Assembly: GCF_001306035.1 (NCBI RefSeq)
Contig: NZ_LGCM01000045.1
Span: forward strand, 1 to 64,000
Length of the DNA: 64,000 nt
Direction: 5' to 3'
DNA from: Levilinea saccharolytica
Lineage (GTDB): Bacteria > Chloroflexota > Anaerolineae > Anaerolineales > Anaerolineaceae
A program made the translations under genes and the position numbers. The notes under the pieces were generated by a model. The model was not told the DNA's origin, did not search any database, and worked only from the letters and a program-made list of their open reading frames with translations. Of the stretch, positions 1 to 8,893 are shown piece by piece (the first letter of the stretch is position 1; each line of letters opens with the position of its first letter).

Positions 1-905
1 CCAAGTTCTGGCAGGACCTGGGCTCCATGGACGGCAAATGGCTGGCCGTGCCCGTCAAGGCCGACATCAAGTCCATCGTCTGGTACTCCCCCGTCCAGTT
101 TGAAGCCTTCGGCTACACGCCTCCCGCCACCTTCGAAGAGCTTGAAGCCCTGGTGGAGAAAATGATCGCCGACGGCAACATCCCCTGGTCGATGGGCATG
201 GAATCCGGCGCCGCCACCGGTTGGACTGGCTCCGACTTCATCCAGGATATCCTCCTCGCCCAGCAAGGCCCGCAGTACGTCATGGATCTCATCTCCGGCA
301 AGGTCGCCTATAACGACGCCGGGGTGGTCAAGGCTTACGAAACCTACGCCAAATGGGCCGCTTCCGACAAGCACACCGTCGGCGGCGCCACCGGCACTGT
401 CTCCACTCCCTTCCTGGATGCCATCTACAAGGTCTTCGCCGATCCCGCCGAGGCCATGATGGTCAAGCAGTCCGGTTTCGCCGGTGGTGAGGTGGCCAAG
501 AAGTTCCCCACCCTCGAATACGGCACCGACTATGATTTCTTCCCCTTCCCCGGCGCCAAGGGCATGCAGGGTGGGGCCGACTACATGATGGCCTTCTCGG
601 ACTCACCCGCTGCCAAGGCTCTGGTGGGCTACCTCACCGGTGCCGCCGGTGCCGAGACCTGGGCCTCTGTCGGCTTTGACCTCTCCCCCAACAAGCTGGC
701 CGACGGCAAATACACCGACGCCCAGCTCACCAAGAAGGCCGCTGCCCTCTCCGCCGCCGCGGGTTTCACCCCTGACCTGGGCGACACCATCCCTGCTCCC
801 TTCGGTGAAGCCGAATGGAAGGCCATCATCGCCGTCGTGCAGGGTACCGCCGCCGCTGAGGCGCTGGCCCCTGCCGCCGCCGCGCAGGCCGAAGCCTTGA
901 AATAA
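1..905 (+). CDS. Sugar ABC transporter substrate-binding protein, AglE-like (5' truncated)
   Basis: The frame is open from the window edge to a TAA at 903-905, so only the C-terminal ~300 residues are visible; signal peptide and lipobox would lie upstream. The visible part has the look of a family 1 (alpha-glucoside type) solute-binding protein: WYSP, a GTDYDFFPFP stretch and a KALVGYLTGAAGAETWA helix, ending in an Ala-rich tail. Two permeases and trehalose synthase follow on the same strand, so it probably captures a maltose- or trehalose-like alpha-glucoside outside the membrane. Family call is strong; the exact sugar is inferred. Confidence 0.85.
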   Translation, partial: KFWQDLGSMDGKWLAVPVKADIKSIVWYSPVQFEAFGYTPPATFEELEALVEKMIADGNIPWSMGMESGAATGWTGSDFIQDILLAQQGPQYVMDLISGKVAYNDAGVVKAYETYAKWAASDKHTVGGATGTVSTPFLDAIYKVFADPAEAMMVKQSGFAGGEVAKKFPTLEYGTDYDFFPFPGAKGMQGGADYMMAFSDSPAAKALVGYLTGAAGAETWASVGFDLSPNKLADGKYTDAQLTKKAAALSAAAGFTPDLGDTIPAPFGEAEWKAIIAVVQGTAAAEALAPAAAAQAEALK

Positions 906-914
906 ACTGTTTTC

Positions 915-944
915 AGGGGATGGGGCGTTTCCGCCCCATCCCCT
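915..944 (+). terminator. GC-rich hairpin after the binding-protein gene
   Basis: Perfect 13-bp stem (915-927 with 932-944) and TTTC loop, 10 nt after the stop. It is followed by C residues, not a T-run, so it looks more like an mRNA-stabilising or attenuating hairpin that lets the binding protein be made in excess over the permeases than a full terminator. Confidence 0.6.
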
Positions 945-1057
945 CCCCCCGTTCGACTCCAAACCCACTTCACCCCTGTTTCACCCCGCCATACCGCCGC
1001 ATCGCGAGCGAATGAACCCTTTCAAGCTGCCCCCGCGGGCCGCGAAGGAGAAACCGA

Positions 1058-1972
1058 ATGAACACTCCAACGATCATGAAACAAAGCCGCTGGGTTCCGT
1101 GGCTGTACCTGGCCCCGGCTTTGTTGGTCATGGCGGTGTTTGTGCTGTACCCCATGTTCAACACCTTTGTCTTGAGTTTCATGGACAAAACCGGCACGCA
1201 GTCGGCTGCGGTGAGCTGCGTCGCGGGTCAGCCCTGCTGGGGCTCCTTTGAAAATTACCGCTACGCCCTCACCAACCCTGAAATGCTGCAAGCCCTGCGC
1301 AATAATGCCTTGTGGCTGCTGCTGATGGTTCCCGGCACGGTCATCACCGGCCTGCTGTTCGCCGTGCTGGCCGACCGGGTGCGCTATGAGGCCCTGGCCA
1401 AAGCCATCATCTTTATGCCCATGGCCATCTCCTTTGTGGGCGCGGGCATCATCTGGCGCTTCGTGTACTACATCGAAACCGGCTCCGGCCAACAGATCGG
1501 CCTGCTCAACGCCGTGCTGGTGGCCTTTGGCGGCCAGCCGGTGGCCTGGCTGAGCAACCCCGCCTTTAACAATTTTGCCCTGATGATCGTGGGCGTATGG
1601 CTGTGGGCGGGCTTTTGCATGACGATCCTCTCCGCGGCCTTAAAATCGGTGCCCGCTGAAATCTTAGAGGCAGCCCGCGTGGACGGTGCGCGCGAAGTGG
1701 AAGTCTTTTTCCAAATCATGCTGCCCATCATCATGCCCACCATCCTGGTGGTCACCACCACCATGGTCATCAACGTCCTCAAGATCTTCGATATCGTTTT
1801 CGTGCTCACCGGCGGCAATTTTGGCACCGAAGTCATCGCCAACCGTATGTTCAAGTTGATTGTCACCGACACCGGCCGCTCCATGGCCATCGCCGTGCTG
1901 CTGGTGCTGCTCACCATCCCGGTGCTGATCTTCAACGTCAACCGCTTCCGCCAGCAGGAGGCTTCGCGATGA
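1058..1972 (+). CDS. Sugar ABC transporter permease, MalF/AglF-like
   Basis: Inner-membrane permease of 304 residues. The first TM segment is at ~15-37, followed by an external loop with two Cys (SCVAGQPC), then five or so further TM segments. The EAA loop that contacts the ATPase is visible as EILEAARVDGAREVEVFFQI around residue 205. Start: ATG at 1058 behind AAGGAG at ~1046. Its TGA overlaps the next ATG (ATGA at 1969-1972), so the two permeases are translationally coupled. No ATPase gene is in the window; a shared MsmK/MalK-type ATPase elsewhere is likely. Confidence 0.93.
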   Translation: MNTPTIMKQSRWVPWLYLAPALLVMAVFVLYPMFNTFVLSFMDKTGTQSAAVSCVAGQPCWGSFENYRYALTNPEMLQALRNNALWLLLMVPGTVITGLLFAVLADRVRYEALAKAIIFMPMAISFVGAGIIWRFVYYIETGSGQQIGLLNAVLVAFGGQPVAWLSNPAFNNFALMIVGVWLWAGFCMTILSAALKSVPAEILEAARVDGAREVEVFFQIMLPIIMPTILVVTTTMVINVLKIFDIVFVLTGGNFGTEVIANRMFKLIVTDTGRSMAIAVLLVLLTIPVLIFNVNRFRQQEASR

Positions 1973-3183
1973 AACCCTTCCAGCGGCTTAACCGCATTTT
2001 CAACCATCTGCCGGTGCATCTGGCTCTGATTTTGATGTGCGTGGCGTGGGTACTGCCTACGATGGGCCTGTTTGTCACCTCCTTTCGCAACAGCGAAGAC
2101 GTGCGCACCACCGGTTGGTGGACGGCCCTGGCCGCCCGCCAGACCCCCGGCGAGCCGGAATACACCACCTACTGCGCCTCCTGCCACGGGGCCGACGGCA
2201 AAGCCCTGCCCGCCGCCGATTTGAGCGACCCGACTTTGATCGAAAAATATCCGCGCTCCAACCGCCTGTTGGCCATGCTGCGCAAAGAAATCAACGGCCA
2301 GCCGCATCTAACCGACCCCGCCCTGCCCGAAAACCCTAACGAGGCCCTGGAAAAGCTCTCCCCCATCCTGACCTATATGCAGGACTTCTCCGGCAGCAGT
2401 CAGGACCAGTCGCGCTTCACCCTGCGCAACTATGCTGACGCGCTGGTGGGCTATAAAGGCACGCAAAACTACCTCACCGATTGTGAACAGGGGGTCGAAA
2501 GCGCCCTGAGCAAGTTCAAATGCACCGCCGCCGACCTGCTTAACCCCGAAGGCATGGGGCGTGCCTTTGTGAACTCGCTGCTGGTGGCCGTGCCCTCCAC
2601 CCTGCTGCCCATTCTGCTGGCGGCCTTCGCGGCCTACGCCTTCGCCTGGATGGATTTCAAGGGCCGCATGTGGCTGTTTGCCCTGCTGGTGGGGCTGCAA
2701 ATCGTCCCCCTGCAAATGACCCTGGTGCCCATCGCGCGCATGTACGTCAGCCTGGGCATGGAAGGCAGCTTCATCGGGATCTGGCTTTTCCACACCGGTT
2801 TCGGTCTGCCCTACGCCATCTATCTGCTGCGCAACTATCTCAGCGGTCTGCCCAAAGAGGTGTTTGAATCCGTCTATCTGGACGGGGCCAACCATTGGAC
2901 CGCCTTCTGGCAGCTGGCCATTCCTTTGGCCACCCCCGCCATCGCCTCGCTGGCCATCTTCCAATTCCTGTGGATTTGGAACGACTTCCTGGTGGCCAAG
3001 ATCTTCCTGTCCAATAACCCCGTGCTCACCGTACAGATCACCAATTTGATTGACCCGCGCGGCGGCAACTGGCATATCCTCACCGGCGCGGCCTTCTTGT
3101 CCTTCCTGGTTCCTATGATCGTTTTCTTCGGCTTCCAGCGCTACTTTGTGCGCGGGATGCTGGCCGGCTCGGTAAAGGGCTAG
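1969..3183 (+). CDS. Sugar ABC permease, MalG/AglG-like, with inserted cytochrome c-like segment
   Basis: 404 residues, over 100 longer than a typical ~280-residue MalG. TM1 is ~14-38. A long external loop follows, and permease homology resumes at FTLRNY (150-155) and continues to the C terminus, with the EAA loop EVFESVYLDGANHWTAFWQL. The loop holds a heme c attachment motif CASCH (C69, C72, H73; bases 2173-2187) followed by GADGKALP, a helix RLLAMLRKEING and a helix LSPILTYMQDF, the usual class I cytochrome c order. The normal distal Met position appears to read QPHLTDP (H113), so the sixth ligand may be His or absent. The positive-inside rule puts the loop outside, where heme is attached. 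Heme binding is inferred. Confidence 0.88.
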   Translation: MKPFQRLNRIFNHLPVHLALILMCVAWVLPTMGLFVTSFRNSEDVRTTGWWTALAARQTPGEPEYTTYCASCHGADGKALPAADLSDPTLIEKYPRSNRLLAMLRKEINGQPHLTDPALPENPNEALEKLSPILTYMQDFSGSSQDQSRFTLRNYADALVGYKGTQNYLTDCEQGVESALSKFKCTAADLLNPEGMGRAFVNSLLVAVPSTLLPILLAAFAAYAFAWMDFKGRMWLFALLVGLQIVPLQMTLVPIARMYVSLGMEGSFIGIWLFHTGFGLPYAIYLLRNYLSGLPKEVFESVYLDGANHWTAFWQLAIPLATPAIASLAIFQFLWIWNDFLVAKIFLSNNPVLTVQITNLIDPRGGNWHILTGAAFLSFLVPMIVFFGFQRYFVRGMLAGSVKG

Positions 3184-3238
3184 GCCCACTCTACGACTGC
3201 CGTCCGTTTGGGCGGCCCCCCGCCGACAGCCTCATCGA

Positions 3239-3268
3239 CCCACAGCCAGTCACCCGGCTGGCTGTGGG
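3239..3268 (+). other. Intergenic hairpin before treS
   Basis: Perfect 11-bp inverted repeat (3239-3249 with 3258-3268, 8-nt loop) in the 118-nt gap between permease and treS. There is no T-run, so it may tune transcript stability or read-through. AAAGGA of treS starts ~18 nt downstream. Confidence 0.5.
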
Positions 3269-3301
3269 CGGGCTGCGCGCGGCAGAAAGGAATTTGTTTC
3301 C

Positions 3302-4912
3302 ATGTCTCAAGCCTGGTATAAAAACGCCGTCTTTTATCAAATTTACACCCGCGCCTTCGCCGACAGTTCGGGCAACGGCTACGGCGACCTGCGCGGCGTG
3401 ATTCAGCACCTCGACCACCTGCAAGCCCTGGGCGTGGACTGCATCTGGCTCATGCCCATCTACCCCTCGCCGCGCAAAGATGACGGTTATGATATCTCCG
3501 ATTTTTACAGCATTGACCCCCAATACGGCACGCTGGACGACCTGAAAGAGCTGGTGGCCCAGGTGCACGCGCGCGGCATGCACATCATCATGGACCTGGT
3601 GCTCAACCACACCTCCGACCAACACGCCTGGTTCCAGAGCGCCCGTTCCGACCCAGCCTCCCCCTACCGCGAATATTACGTGTGGAGCGACACCGATCAG
3701 AAATACAGCGACGCCCGCATCATCTTCCTGGACACCGAAAAATCCAACTGGACTTGGGATGAGCAGGCCGGGCAGTATTATTGGCATCGCTTCTACAGTT
3801 CACAACCTGACTTAAACTATGACAGCCCGCGCGTGCAGGAAGAAATGCTCAACGTGGTGCGCTTTTGGCTGGAGCTGGGCATTGACGGCTTCCGCGCCGA
3901 CGCCGTGCCCTACCTCTTCGAACGCGAGGGCAGCAACTGTGAGAATTTGCCCGAAACGCATCAGTACCTCAAACGCCTGCGCGCCTTTATTGACCAGCAC
4001 TTCCCCCAGGCCATCCTGCTGTGCGAGGCCAACCAGTGGCCCGAAGACGTGCGCCCCTATTTCGGCGACGGCGACGAATTTCACATGGGCTTCCATTTCC
4101 CCGTCATGCCGCGCATTTTCATGTCCCTGCGCCAGGGCCGCCGCGACTCGCTGGAATGGATCCTCGACCGCACCCCGCCCATCCCCGAAAACTGCCAGTG
4201 GTGCACCTTCCTGCGCAACCACGATGAACTCACCCTGGAAATGGTCACCGAGGAAGAACGCCAGTGGATGTGGCAGGAATACGCTCCCGACCCGCGCATG
4301 CGCCTGAACCTGGGCATCCGCCGCCGCCTGGCCCCCCTGCTGGGAAACGACCGCCGCAAAATTGAGCTGGCCTACTCGCTGCTCTTCACCCTCCCCGGCT
4401 CGCCCATCGTATACTATGGGGATGAAATCGGCATGGGCGACAACATCTGGCTCTTCGACCGCAACGGCGTGCGCACCCCCATGCAGTGGACCTCTGGCCT
4501 CAATGCCGGTTTTTCCAGCGCGCCCGCCGATAAGCTGTACGCCCCCATCATCGCTGAACCGCCCTTCGCCCCTGCCCAGGTGAACCTGGCGGATCAGCGC
4601 AGCGATCCCGGCTCGCTGTATAACCTGGTGCGACGCCTCATCCAGGTGCGCAAGCGCACCCCCTCCCTCTCCTGCACCCATTTCGAATGGCTGCGCGCGC
4701 TGCCGCCCGCGGTAGCCGCCTACCGCCGCTGCGCCCAGGGTGAAATTGCCCTGATCCTCAACAACCTTTCGGATCAGCCGGTACAGTTTTCTCTGACTGC
4801 CGACCTGCCCGCAGGGTCGCTGTGTACCGATCTGATCACCGGCGCGGCTTTCCCCGCACCCTCCGAATGGGTTCTCTCCCCGCACCAATACCGCTGGCTG
4901 CGCCTTCACTAA
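3302..4912 (+). CDS. treS: Trehalose synthase (maltose alpha-D-glucosyltransferase), GH13
   Basis: 536-residue cytoplasmic GH13 enzyme expected to interconvert maltose and trehalose. GH13 motifs in order: DLVLNHTS (D98, N102, H103), DGFRADAVPYL with nucleophile D200, EANQWP with acid/base E242, and FLRNHDE with D308. TreS hallmarks are FGDGDEFHMGFHFPVMPR and DRNGVRTPMQW. There is no fused maltokinase domain and no signal peptide. ATG at 3302 follows AAAGGAA. Its place after an alpha-glucoside importer fits trehalose/maltose uptake coupled to interconversion. Oligo-1,6-glucosidase is a less likely reading because the GDGDEFHMGFHFP stretch is TreS-like. Confidence 0.93.
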   Translation: MSQAWYKNAVFYQIYTRAFADSSGNGYGDLRGVIQHLDHLQALGVDCIWLMPIYPSPRKDDGYDISDFYSIDPQYGTLDDLKELVAQVHARGMHIIMDLVLNHTSDQHAWFQSARSDPASPYREYYVWSDTDQKYSDARIIFLDTEKSNWTWDEQAGQYYWHRFYSSQPDLNYDSPRVQEEMLNVVRFWLELGIDGFRADAVPYLFEREGSNCENLPETHQYLKRLRAFIDQHFPQAILLCEANQWPEDVRPYFGDGDEFHMGFHFPVMPRIFMSLRQGRRDSLEWILDRTPPIPENCQWCTFLRNHDELTLEMVTEEERQWMWQEYAPDPRMRLNLGIRRRLAPLLGNDRRKIELAYSLLFTLPGSPIVYYGDEIGMGDNIWLFDRNGVRTPMQWTSGLNAGFSSAPADKLYAPIIAEPPFAPAQVNLADQRSDPGSLYNLVRRLIQVRKRTPSLSCTHFEWLRALPPAVAAYRRCAQGEIALILNNLSDQPVQFSLTADLPAGSLCTDLITGAAFPAPSEWVLSPHQYRWLRLH

Positions 4913-4934
4913 TCTTCACCGCAGCCTACCCAAC

Positions 4935-4975
4935 AGAAAGCCCGGCCTTGCTCACCGGGCTTTCTCTTTATTTAC
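4935..4975 (+). terminator. Intrinsic terminator after treS
   Basis: 11-bp perfect stem (4935-4945 with 4955-4965), 9-nt loop and a T-rich tail (CTTTATTT). It closes the importer/treS unit. Confidence 0.85.
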
Positions 4976-4979
4976 CGAG

Positions 4980-5008
4980 TTGCTTTAAAGCCCAAAAGCG
5001 CGTACACT
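4980..5008 (+). promoter_or_regulatory. Promoter of the channel gene
   Basis: TTGCTT at 4980-4985, 17-bp spacer, TACACT at 5003-5008, directly after the treS terminator and 37 nt before the ATG at 5045. Confidence 0.6.
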
Positions 5009-5044
5009 ATCCAGATCATTTTGCCTTGAAAGGATCCCCTCACC

Positions 5045-6943
5045 ATGCCCCGAAAAATTACCTTCCGCGAACGGTTTCAGTACTGGCAGGACAACCTCTT
5101 CTCCCGCGGCACCGCTGCCCTGATTGGGGCATTGTTCGTCCTTTCCTTCTTGATCATCGCCGTCGGCGCGGCGGCCGTCGTTTTGGGCGGGGACCTCACC
5201 TCGCCCCCCGGCGGTGAACGCCTCAGCCTGGGCGAAGCCATGTGGGAAGCCCTCATGCGCACCCTGGACGCCGGAACCATGGGCGGCGATCAGGGCTGGG
5301 GCTTTCGCCTGGTGATGCTCTTTGTCACCATCGGCGGCGTGTTCGTCATCTCCAGCCTCATCGGCGTGCTCTCAGCCGGGGTCGAAGAGCGCCTGGCGCA
5401 GCTGCGCAAGGGCCGCTCACGCGTGTTGGAAAGCAACCACACCGTCATCCTGGGCTGGTCGGAGCAGGTCTTCACCATCCTGTCGGAACTGGCAATTGCT
5501 AACCAAAACCAGAAACGCCCCTGCATCGTCGTCATGGGCGACGAGGATAAAGTCGTCATGGAAGAGGAGATCGCCGCCAAGGTGGCAGACCTGGGCAGCA
5601 CTCGCCTGGTGTGCCGCAGCGGCAGCCCCATGGAAATGTCGGATCTGCGCATCGCCAACATCAACCAGGCCAAAGCCATCATTGTCGTTTCGCCCAACAC
5701 CCCCGAAGCCGATGCCGAGGTGATTAAAACCGTCCTGGCCATCACCAACCACCCCGACCGCCGCCCAGAGAAATACAATATCGTCGCTGAAATTCACGAT
5801 GTTAAAAATATGGACGCCGCCCGCGTGGTGGGCAAAGATGAAGTCGAATGGGTGCTGGTTGGCGACCTGATCGCGCGCATCATCGCCCAAACCAGCCGCC
5901 AATCGGGCCTGTCGGTGGTCTACACCGAACTGCTCGATTTTGGCGGGGATGAAATTTACTTCACCCGCCAGCCCAGCCTGACCGGCAAAACCTACGGTGA
6001 GGTGCTCAACGCCTTTGAAAAAAACGCCGTCCTGGGCTTGCAGCGCCCCGGTCAACTGGCCCGCCTGAACCCGCCTATGGATACGGTCTTGAGCACGGAG
6101 GATGAGCTGATCGTCATTGCTGAGGATGACGACAAAATTGCCCTGGACGGCCGCGCCCAGCCAGACACGAGCCGCATTCTGCAAACCCCCCACAGCCCCC
6201 AGGCCCCCGAACACAACCTGATCCTGGGCTGGAACTTGCGCGGGCGCTCCATCCTCACCGAGCTGGATGCGTATGTGGCCCCCGGCTCCGTCGTTCACGT
6301 GGTGGCCGACCGCGAGGATTTTGGCGACCTGGAATGGCTCCACGACCAGATGCACAACCAGAAAATCATCTTCCGTTCCGGCGATACCACCGACCGGCGC
6401 GTGCTGGAAAGCCTGGGTTTGGATCAGGTGCAGCACATCATCTTACTATGCTATTCCGACACCCTCGAACCGCAGCAGGCCGACGCCCGCACCCTCATCT
6501 CTCTGCTGCACCTGCGCGATCTGGCCGACCGCCAGGGCTACACCTATTCCATCGTCTCCGAAATGCTCGACATCCGCAACCGCAACCTGGCGGATGTGAC
6601 CCGTGCGGACGACTTCATCGTCAGCGATAAGCTCGTCAGCCTGATGCTGGCCCAGGTGAGCGAAAACGCCAATCTCAACGCAGTCTTTGCCGACATTTTT
6701 GACCCCGAAGGGGCCGAGATTTACCTCAAGCCCGCTAGCGATTACGTTGCGGCGGGTCAGGGGGTGCAGTTTGCCACCCTGATCGAAGCCGCCCGCCAGC
6801 GCGGGGAAACGGCCATCGGCTACCGCCTGGCGGCGCAGTCGAAGGACGCTTCGCAGATGTACGGCGTTCACCTGAACCCGGTAAAATCCCAAACCGTCAC
6901 CCTGACCGCCGCCGACCGGCTGATCGTCCTGGCCGAATCCTAG
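5045..6943 (+). CDS. CASTOR/POLLUX-type ion channel with two RCK-like domains
   Basis: 632 residues. TM segments at ~24-48 and ~88-111 flank a pore-loop candidate EALMRTLDAGTMGGD (68-82), whose DAG resembles the CASTOR/POLLUX filter. Two TrkA-N/RCK-type Rossmann repeats follow, starting NHTVILGWSEQVF (131-143) and HNLILGWNLRGRS (~395). Relatives in plants conduct cations across the nuclear envelope; bacterial members are poorly known. Predicted role: gated cation passage across the inner membrane, with ligand sensing by the RCK domains. It is a single gene behind its own promoter. A TrkA-like regulator is less likely because of the N-terminal pore module. Confidence 0.87.
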   Translation: MPRKITFRERFQYWQDNLFSRGTAALIGALFVLSFLIIAVGAAAVVLGGDLTSPPGGERLSLGEAMWEALMRTLDAGTMGGDQGWGFRLVMLFVTIGGVFVISSLIGVLSAGVEERLAQLRKGRSRVLESNHTVILGWSEQVFTILSELAIANQNQKRPCIVVMGDEDKVVMEEEIAAKVADLGSTRLVCRSGSPMEMSDLRIANINQAKAIIVVSPNTPEADAEVIKTVLAITNHPDRRPEKYNIVAEIHDVKNMDAARVVGKDEVEWVLVGDLIARIIAQTSRQSGLSVVYTELLDFGGDEIYFTRQPSLTGKTYGEVLNAFEKNAVLGLQRPGQLARLNPPMDTVLSTEDELIVIAEDDDKIALDGRAQPDTSRILQTPHSPQAPEHNLILGWNLRGRSILTELDAYVAPGSVVHVVADREDFGDLEWLHDQMHNQKIIFRSGDTTDRRVLESLGLDQVQHIILLCYSDTLEPQQADARTLISLLHLRDLADRQGYTYSIVSEMLDIRNRNLADVTRADDFIVSDKLVSLMLAQVSENANLNAVFADIFDPEGAEIYLKPASDYVAAGQGVQFATLIEAARQRGETAIGYRLAAQSKDASQMYGVHLNPVKSQTVTLTAADRLIVLAES

Positions 6944-6981
6944 GCCGTTTCGCCTATCCCTTGTCCCTCTCAGGAGTTGCC

Positions 6982-7749
6982 ATGACCGCCACACCCCCGC
7001 TGTTTGAACCCAACTTGCAGCCCGAGGCGATTCTCTCACCCCAAGCGCCCACCATCGAAAACGGCGGCTCGCCGCGCTATGTGCTGTGTTTTTTCCATGA
7101 TGTGCTGTCCCGCCTGCACCAAAACGGCCTGCTGCGCCCAGTGGGCTATGTGGCCTCTGAAATCGGCCGCAACCCCATCTACGAGCTGCAGCAGCCCGGC
7201 GAGCGCGTGCTGGTGGTGCACCCCGGCGTGGGCGCGCCCCTGGCTGTCGGCTTCCTGGAAGAACTCATCGCCGCCGGGGGGCAGAAGTTCATCGTCTGCG
7301 GCGGCTGCGGCGTCATTGACCGCGATATCGCCGCCGGGCATCTGGTGATCCTTACCAGCGCCGTGCGCGACGAGGGCACGTCCTACCACTACCTGCCGCA
7401 CTCGCGCGAGGCCTTCCCTGCCCCCGCCGCGGTGGCTGCCCTGCAAAGCGTGGTGGAAGGGCGCGGTCTGGATTACAGACTGGGCAAGGCCTGGACCACC
7501 GACGCCATTTACCGCGAAACCATCCAACGGCGTGAGCAGCGTCTGGCGGACGGCTGCTGTGTGGTGGAGATGGAAGCCTCGGCTTTGTTTGCGGCGGCCG
7601 CCTTCCGCCAGGTGACATTGGGGCAAATTGTCTACGGCGGCGACCTGGTCGTTCCCGACGGTTGGGATAAACGCGCCTGGCACGAGCGTGCCGACGACCG
7701 CGAGCTGCTTTTCTGGCTGGCGGTCGAGGCGGTGTTGGCGATCCCGTAA
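6982..7749 (+). CDS. Nucleoside phosphorylase (uridine/purine phosphorylase family)
   Basis: 255 residues from the ATG at 6982, which has CAGGAG 7 nt upstream; an in-frame TTG at 6961 would add seven residues without support. Family signs: GVGAPLAVGFLEELIAAGGQKFIVCGGCGV, the phosphate/ribose part of the PNP_UDP_1 fold, and VVEMEASALFAAAAF, the ME-A substrate loop. Expected reaction: phosphorolysis of a nucleoside to base and pentose 1-phosphate in salvage. The base cannot be decided from sequence. It lies 38 nt after the channel gene and may be co-transcribed with it. Confidence 0.88.
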   Translation: MTATPPLFEPNLQPEAILSPQAPTIENGGSPRYVLCFFHDVLSRLHQNGLLRPVGYVASEIGRNPIYELQQPGERVLVVHPGVGAPLAVGFLEELIAAGGQKFIVCGGCGVIDRDIAAGHLVILTSAVRDEGTSYHYLPHSREAFPAPAAVAALQSVVEGRGLDYRLGKAWTTDAIYRETIQRREQRLADGCCVVEMEASALFAAAAFRQVTLGQIVYGGDLVVPDGWDKRAWHERADDRELLFWLAVEAVLAIP

Positions 7750-7763
7750 TATCCCCCCGAATC

Positions 7764-7799
7764 AAAAAAACGGCCTGCCGTACACGGCAGGCCGTTTCA
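7764..7799. terminator. Bidirectional intrinsic terminator
   Basis: 12-bp perfect stem (7770-7781 with 7784-7795), A-rich on its left and T-rich on its right, placed between the convergent nucleoside phosphorylase and lipA. It can serve both strands. Confidence 0.85.
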
Positions 7800-7818
7800 T
7801 GTACGCAATCCGAAATCC

Positions 7819-8775
7819 CTAGGCTGCCGCCTGCATGGCCGCATCGCCGTACAGCTTGCGGTGCACCACGCTCAGCGCGCGCACCTGCTCGGCGGCATGG
7901 TAAGACGACCGCACCAGCGGGGCGCTCTCTACCCAGCGGAAGCCGATCTCCAGCCCGTAGCGCTTGATCTCCGCAAACTCCTCCAGGGTGTAATAGCGCG
8001 CAATCGCCAGGTGCTGGCGCGAAGGCTGCAAATACTGGCCGATGGTCAAAATATCCACCCCCCAGGAGCGCAGATCGCGCATCACTTCCTTCACCTCGTC
8101 CATCGTCTCGCCCAACCCCACCATCATGCCCGATTTGGTCAGCACCTCGGGATCCATGCGCTTGGCGTTGGTCAGGGTGGCCTGAGACCATTCGTAACGG
8201 TCCTGCGGCTGCACCTGCTTAAACAGGCGCGGAACCGTCTCCACATTGTGGTTCAAAATCTCCGGCCGGGCCTGCATGACGATATCCAGGGCGGAAGGGC
8301 TGCCCTTGAAATCCGGAATCAGCACCTCAATGGAGCAGCCGGGCTGCAGGGCGCGGATGCGGCGGATGACCATCGCAAAAATCGGCGCGCCGCCGTCTTT
8401 GCGCTCATCGCGGTTCACGCTGGTGATCACGGCATGGCGCAGGCCCATGGCCTTCACCGCCTGCCCCACCCGCTCCGGCTCCAGCCAGTCCATGGCCTGC
8501 GGCTGGCCGTGCTTAATATCGCAGAAACCGCACGAGCGCGTGCAGATATCACCCATAATTAAAAACGTGGCTGTGCCGCTGCCCCAGCACTCACCCATAT
8601 TTGGGCAGCCCGCTTCTTCACACACCGTGTGCAGCGCCTTGCGCCGCATCAAGGATTGAAGCCATTCATACGTTTCACCCGACGGCGCGCGCACTTTGAT
8701 CCAATCCGGGCGGCGCAGAGGGGTGGTATCCAATTTTTGTGGATCCACACGATCACGAGTAGGGTTTGCAGGCAT
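7819..8775 (-). CDS. lipA: Lipoyl synthase
   Basis: 318-residue radical SAM enzyme that inserts two sulfurs into octanoyl groups on lipoyl domains. The LipA-specific auxiliary cluster motif CX4CX5C is C52, C57, C63; the radical SAM CX3CX2C motif is C78, C82, C85. Length is typical. ATG at 8775 is behind AGGAGG. Transcription starts from a good promoter at 8794-8822, divergent from rsmI. No lipB is adjacent. Product supports pyruvate/2-oxoacid dehydrogenase or glycine cleavage complexes. Confidence 0.97.
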   Translation of the reverse strand: MPANPTRDRVDPQKLDTTPLRRPDWIKVRAPSGETYEWLQSLMRRKALHTVCEEAGCPNMGECWGSGTATFLIMGDICTRSCGFCDIKHGQPQAMDWLEPERVGQAVKAMGLRHAVITSVNRDERKDGGAPIFAMVIRRIRALQPGCSIEVLIPDFKGSPSALDIVMQARPEILNHNVETVPRLFKQVQPQDRYEWSQATLTNAKRMDPEVLTKSGMMVGLGETMDEVKEVMRDLRSWGVDILTIGQYLQPSRQHLAIARYYTLEEFAEIKRYGLEIGFRWVESAPLVRSSYHAAEQVRALSVVHRKLYGDAAMQAAA

Positions 8776-8793
8776 GGTGACCTCCTGGGGGTG

Positions 8794-8822
8794 ATTATAA
8801 AGGTAAACGGGAAGAATTTCAA
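8794..8822 (-). promoter_or_regulatory. lipA promoter
   Basis: On the minus strand: TTGAAA at 8817-8822, 17-bp spacer, TATAAT at 8794-8799. It is one of the closest matches to the sigma-70 consensus in the window and sits 18 nt before the lipA ATG. Confidence 0.8.
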
Positions 8823-8852
8823 ATTACCCCAGTCAGCCCCGCCCGTAATCCG

Positions 8853-8861
8853 TGATATACT
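8853..8861 (+). promoter_or_regulatory. Extended -10 element of rsmI
   Basis: TGATATACT, an extended -10 (TGn plus TATACT at 8856-8861) with a poor -35, 32 nt before the rsmI ATG. The same nonamer occurs in the nuo promoter on the other strand. Confidence 0.55.
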
Positions 8862-8893
8862 GCAAGCAATCCCACCCTGTGAGGCGCACACGT

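Noticed and set aside
951-960. GTTCGACTCC resembling a tRNA T-arm
   Set aside because: No acceptor, D or anticodon arms can be formed around it and no CCA end follows.
2140-2410. Frameshift or chimeric assembly explaining the cytochrome segment
   Set aside because: The frame is open throughout with even codon use, and both flanking permease parts are in the same frame, so an in-frame domain is simpler.
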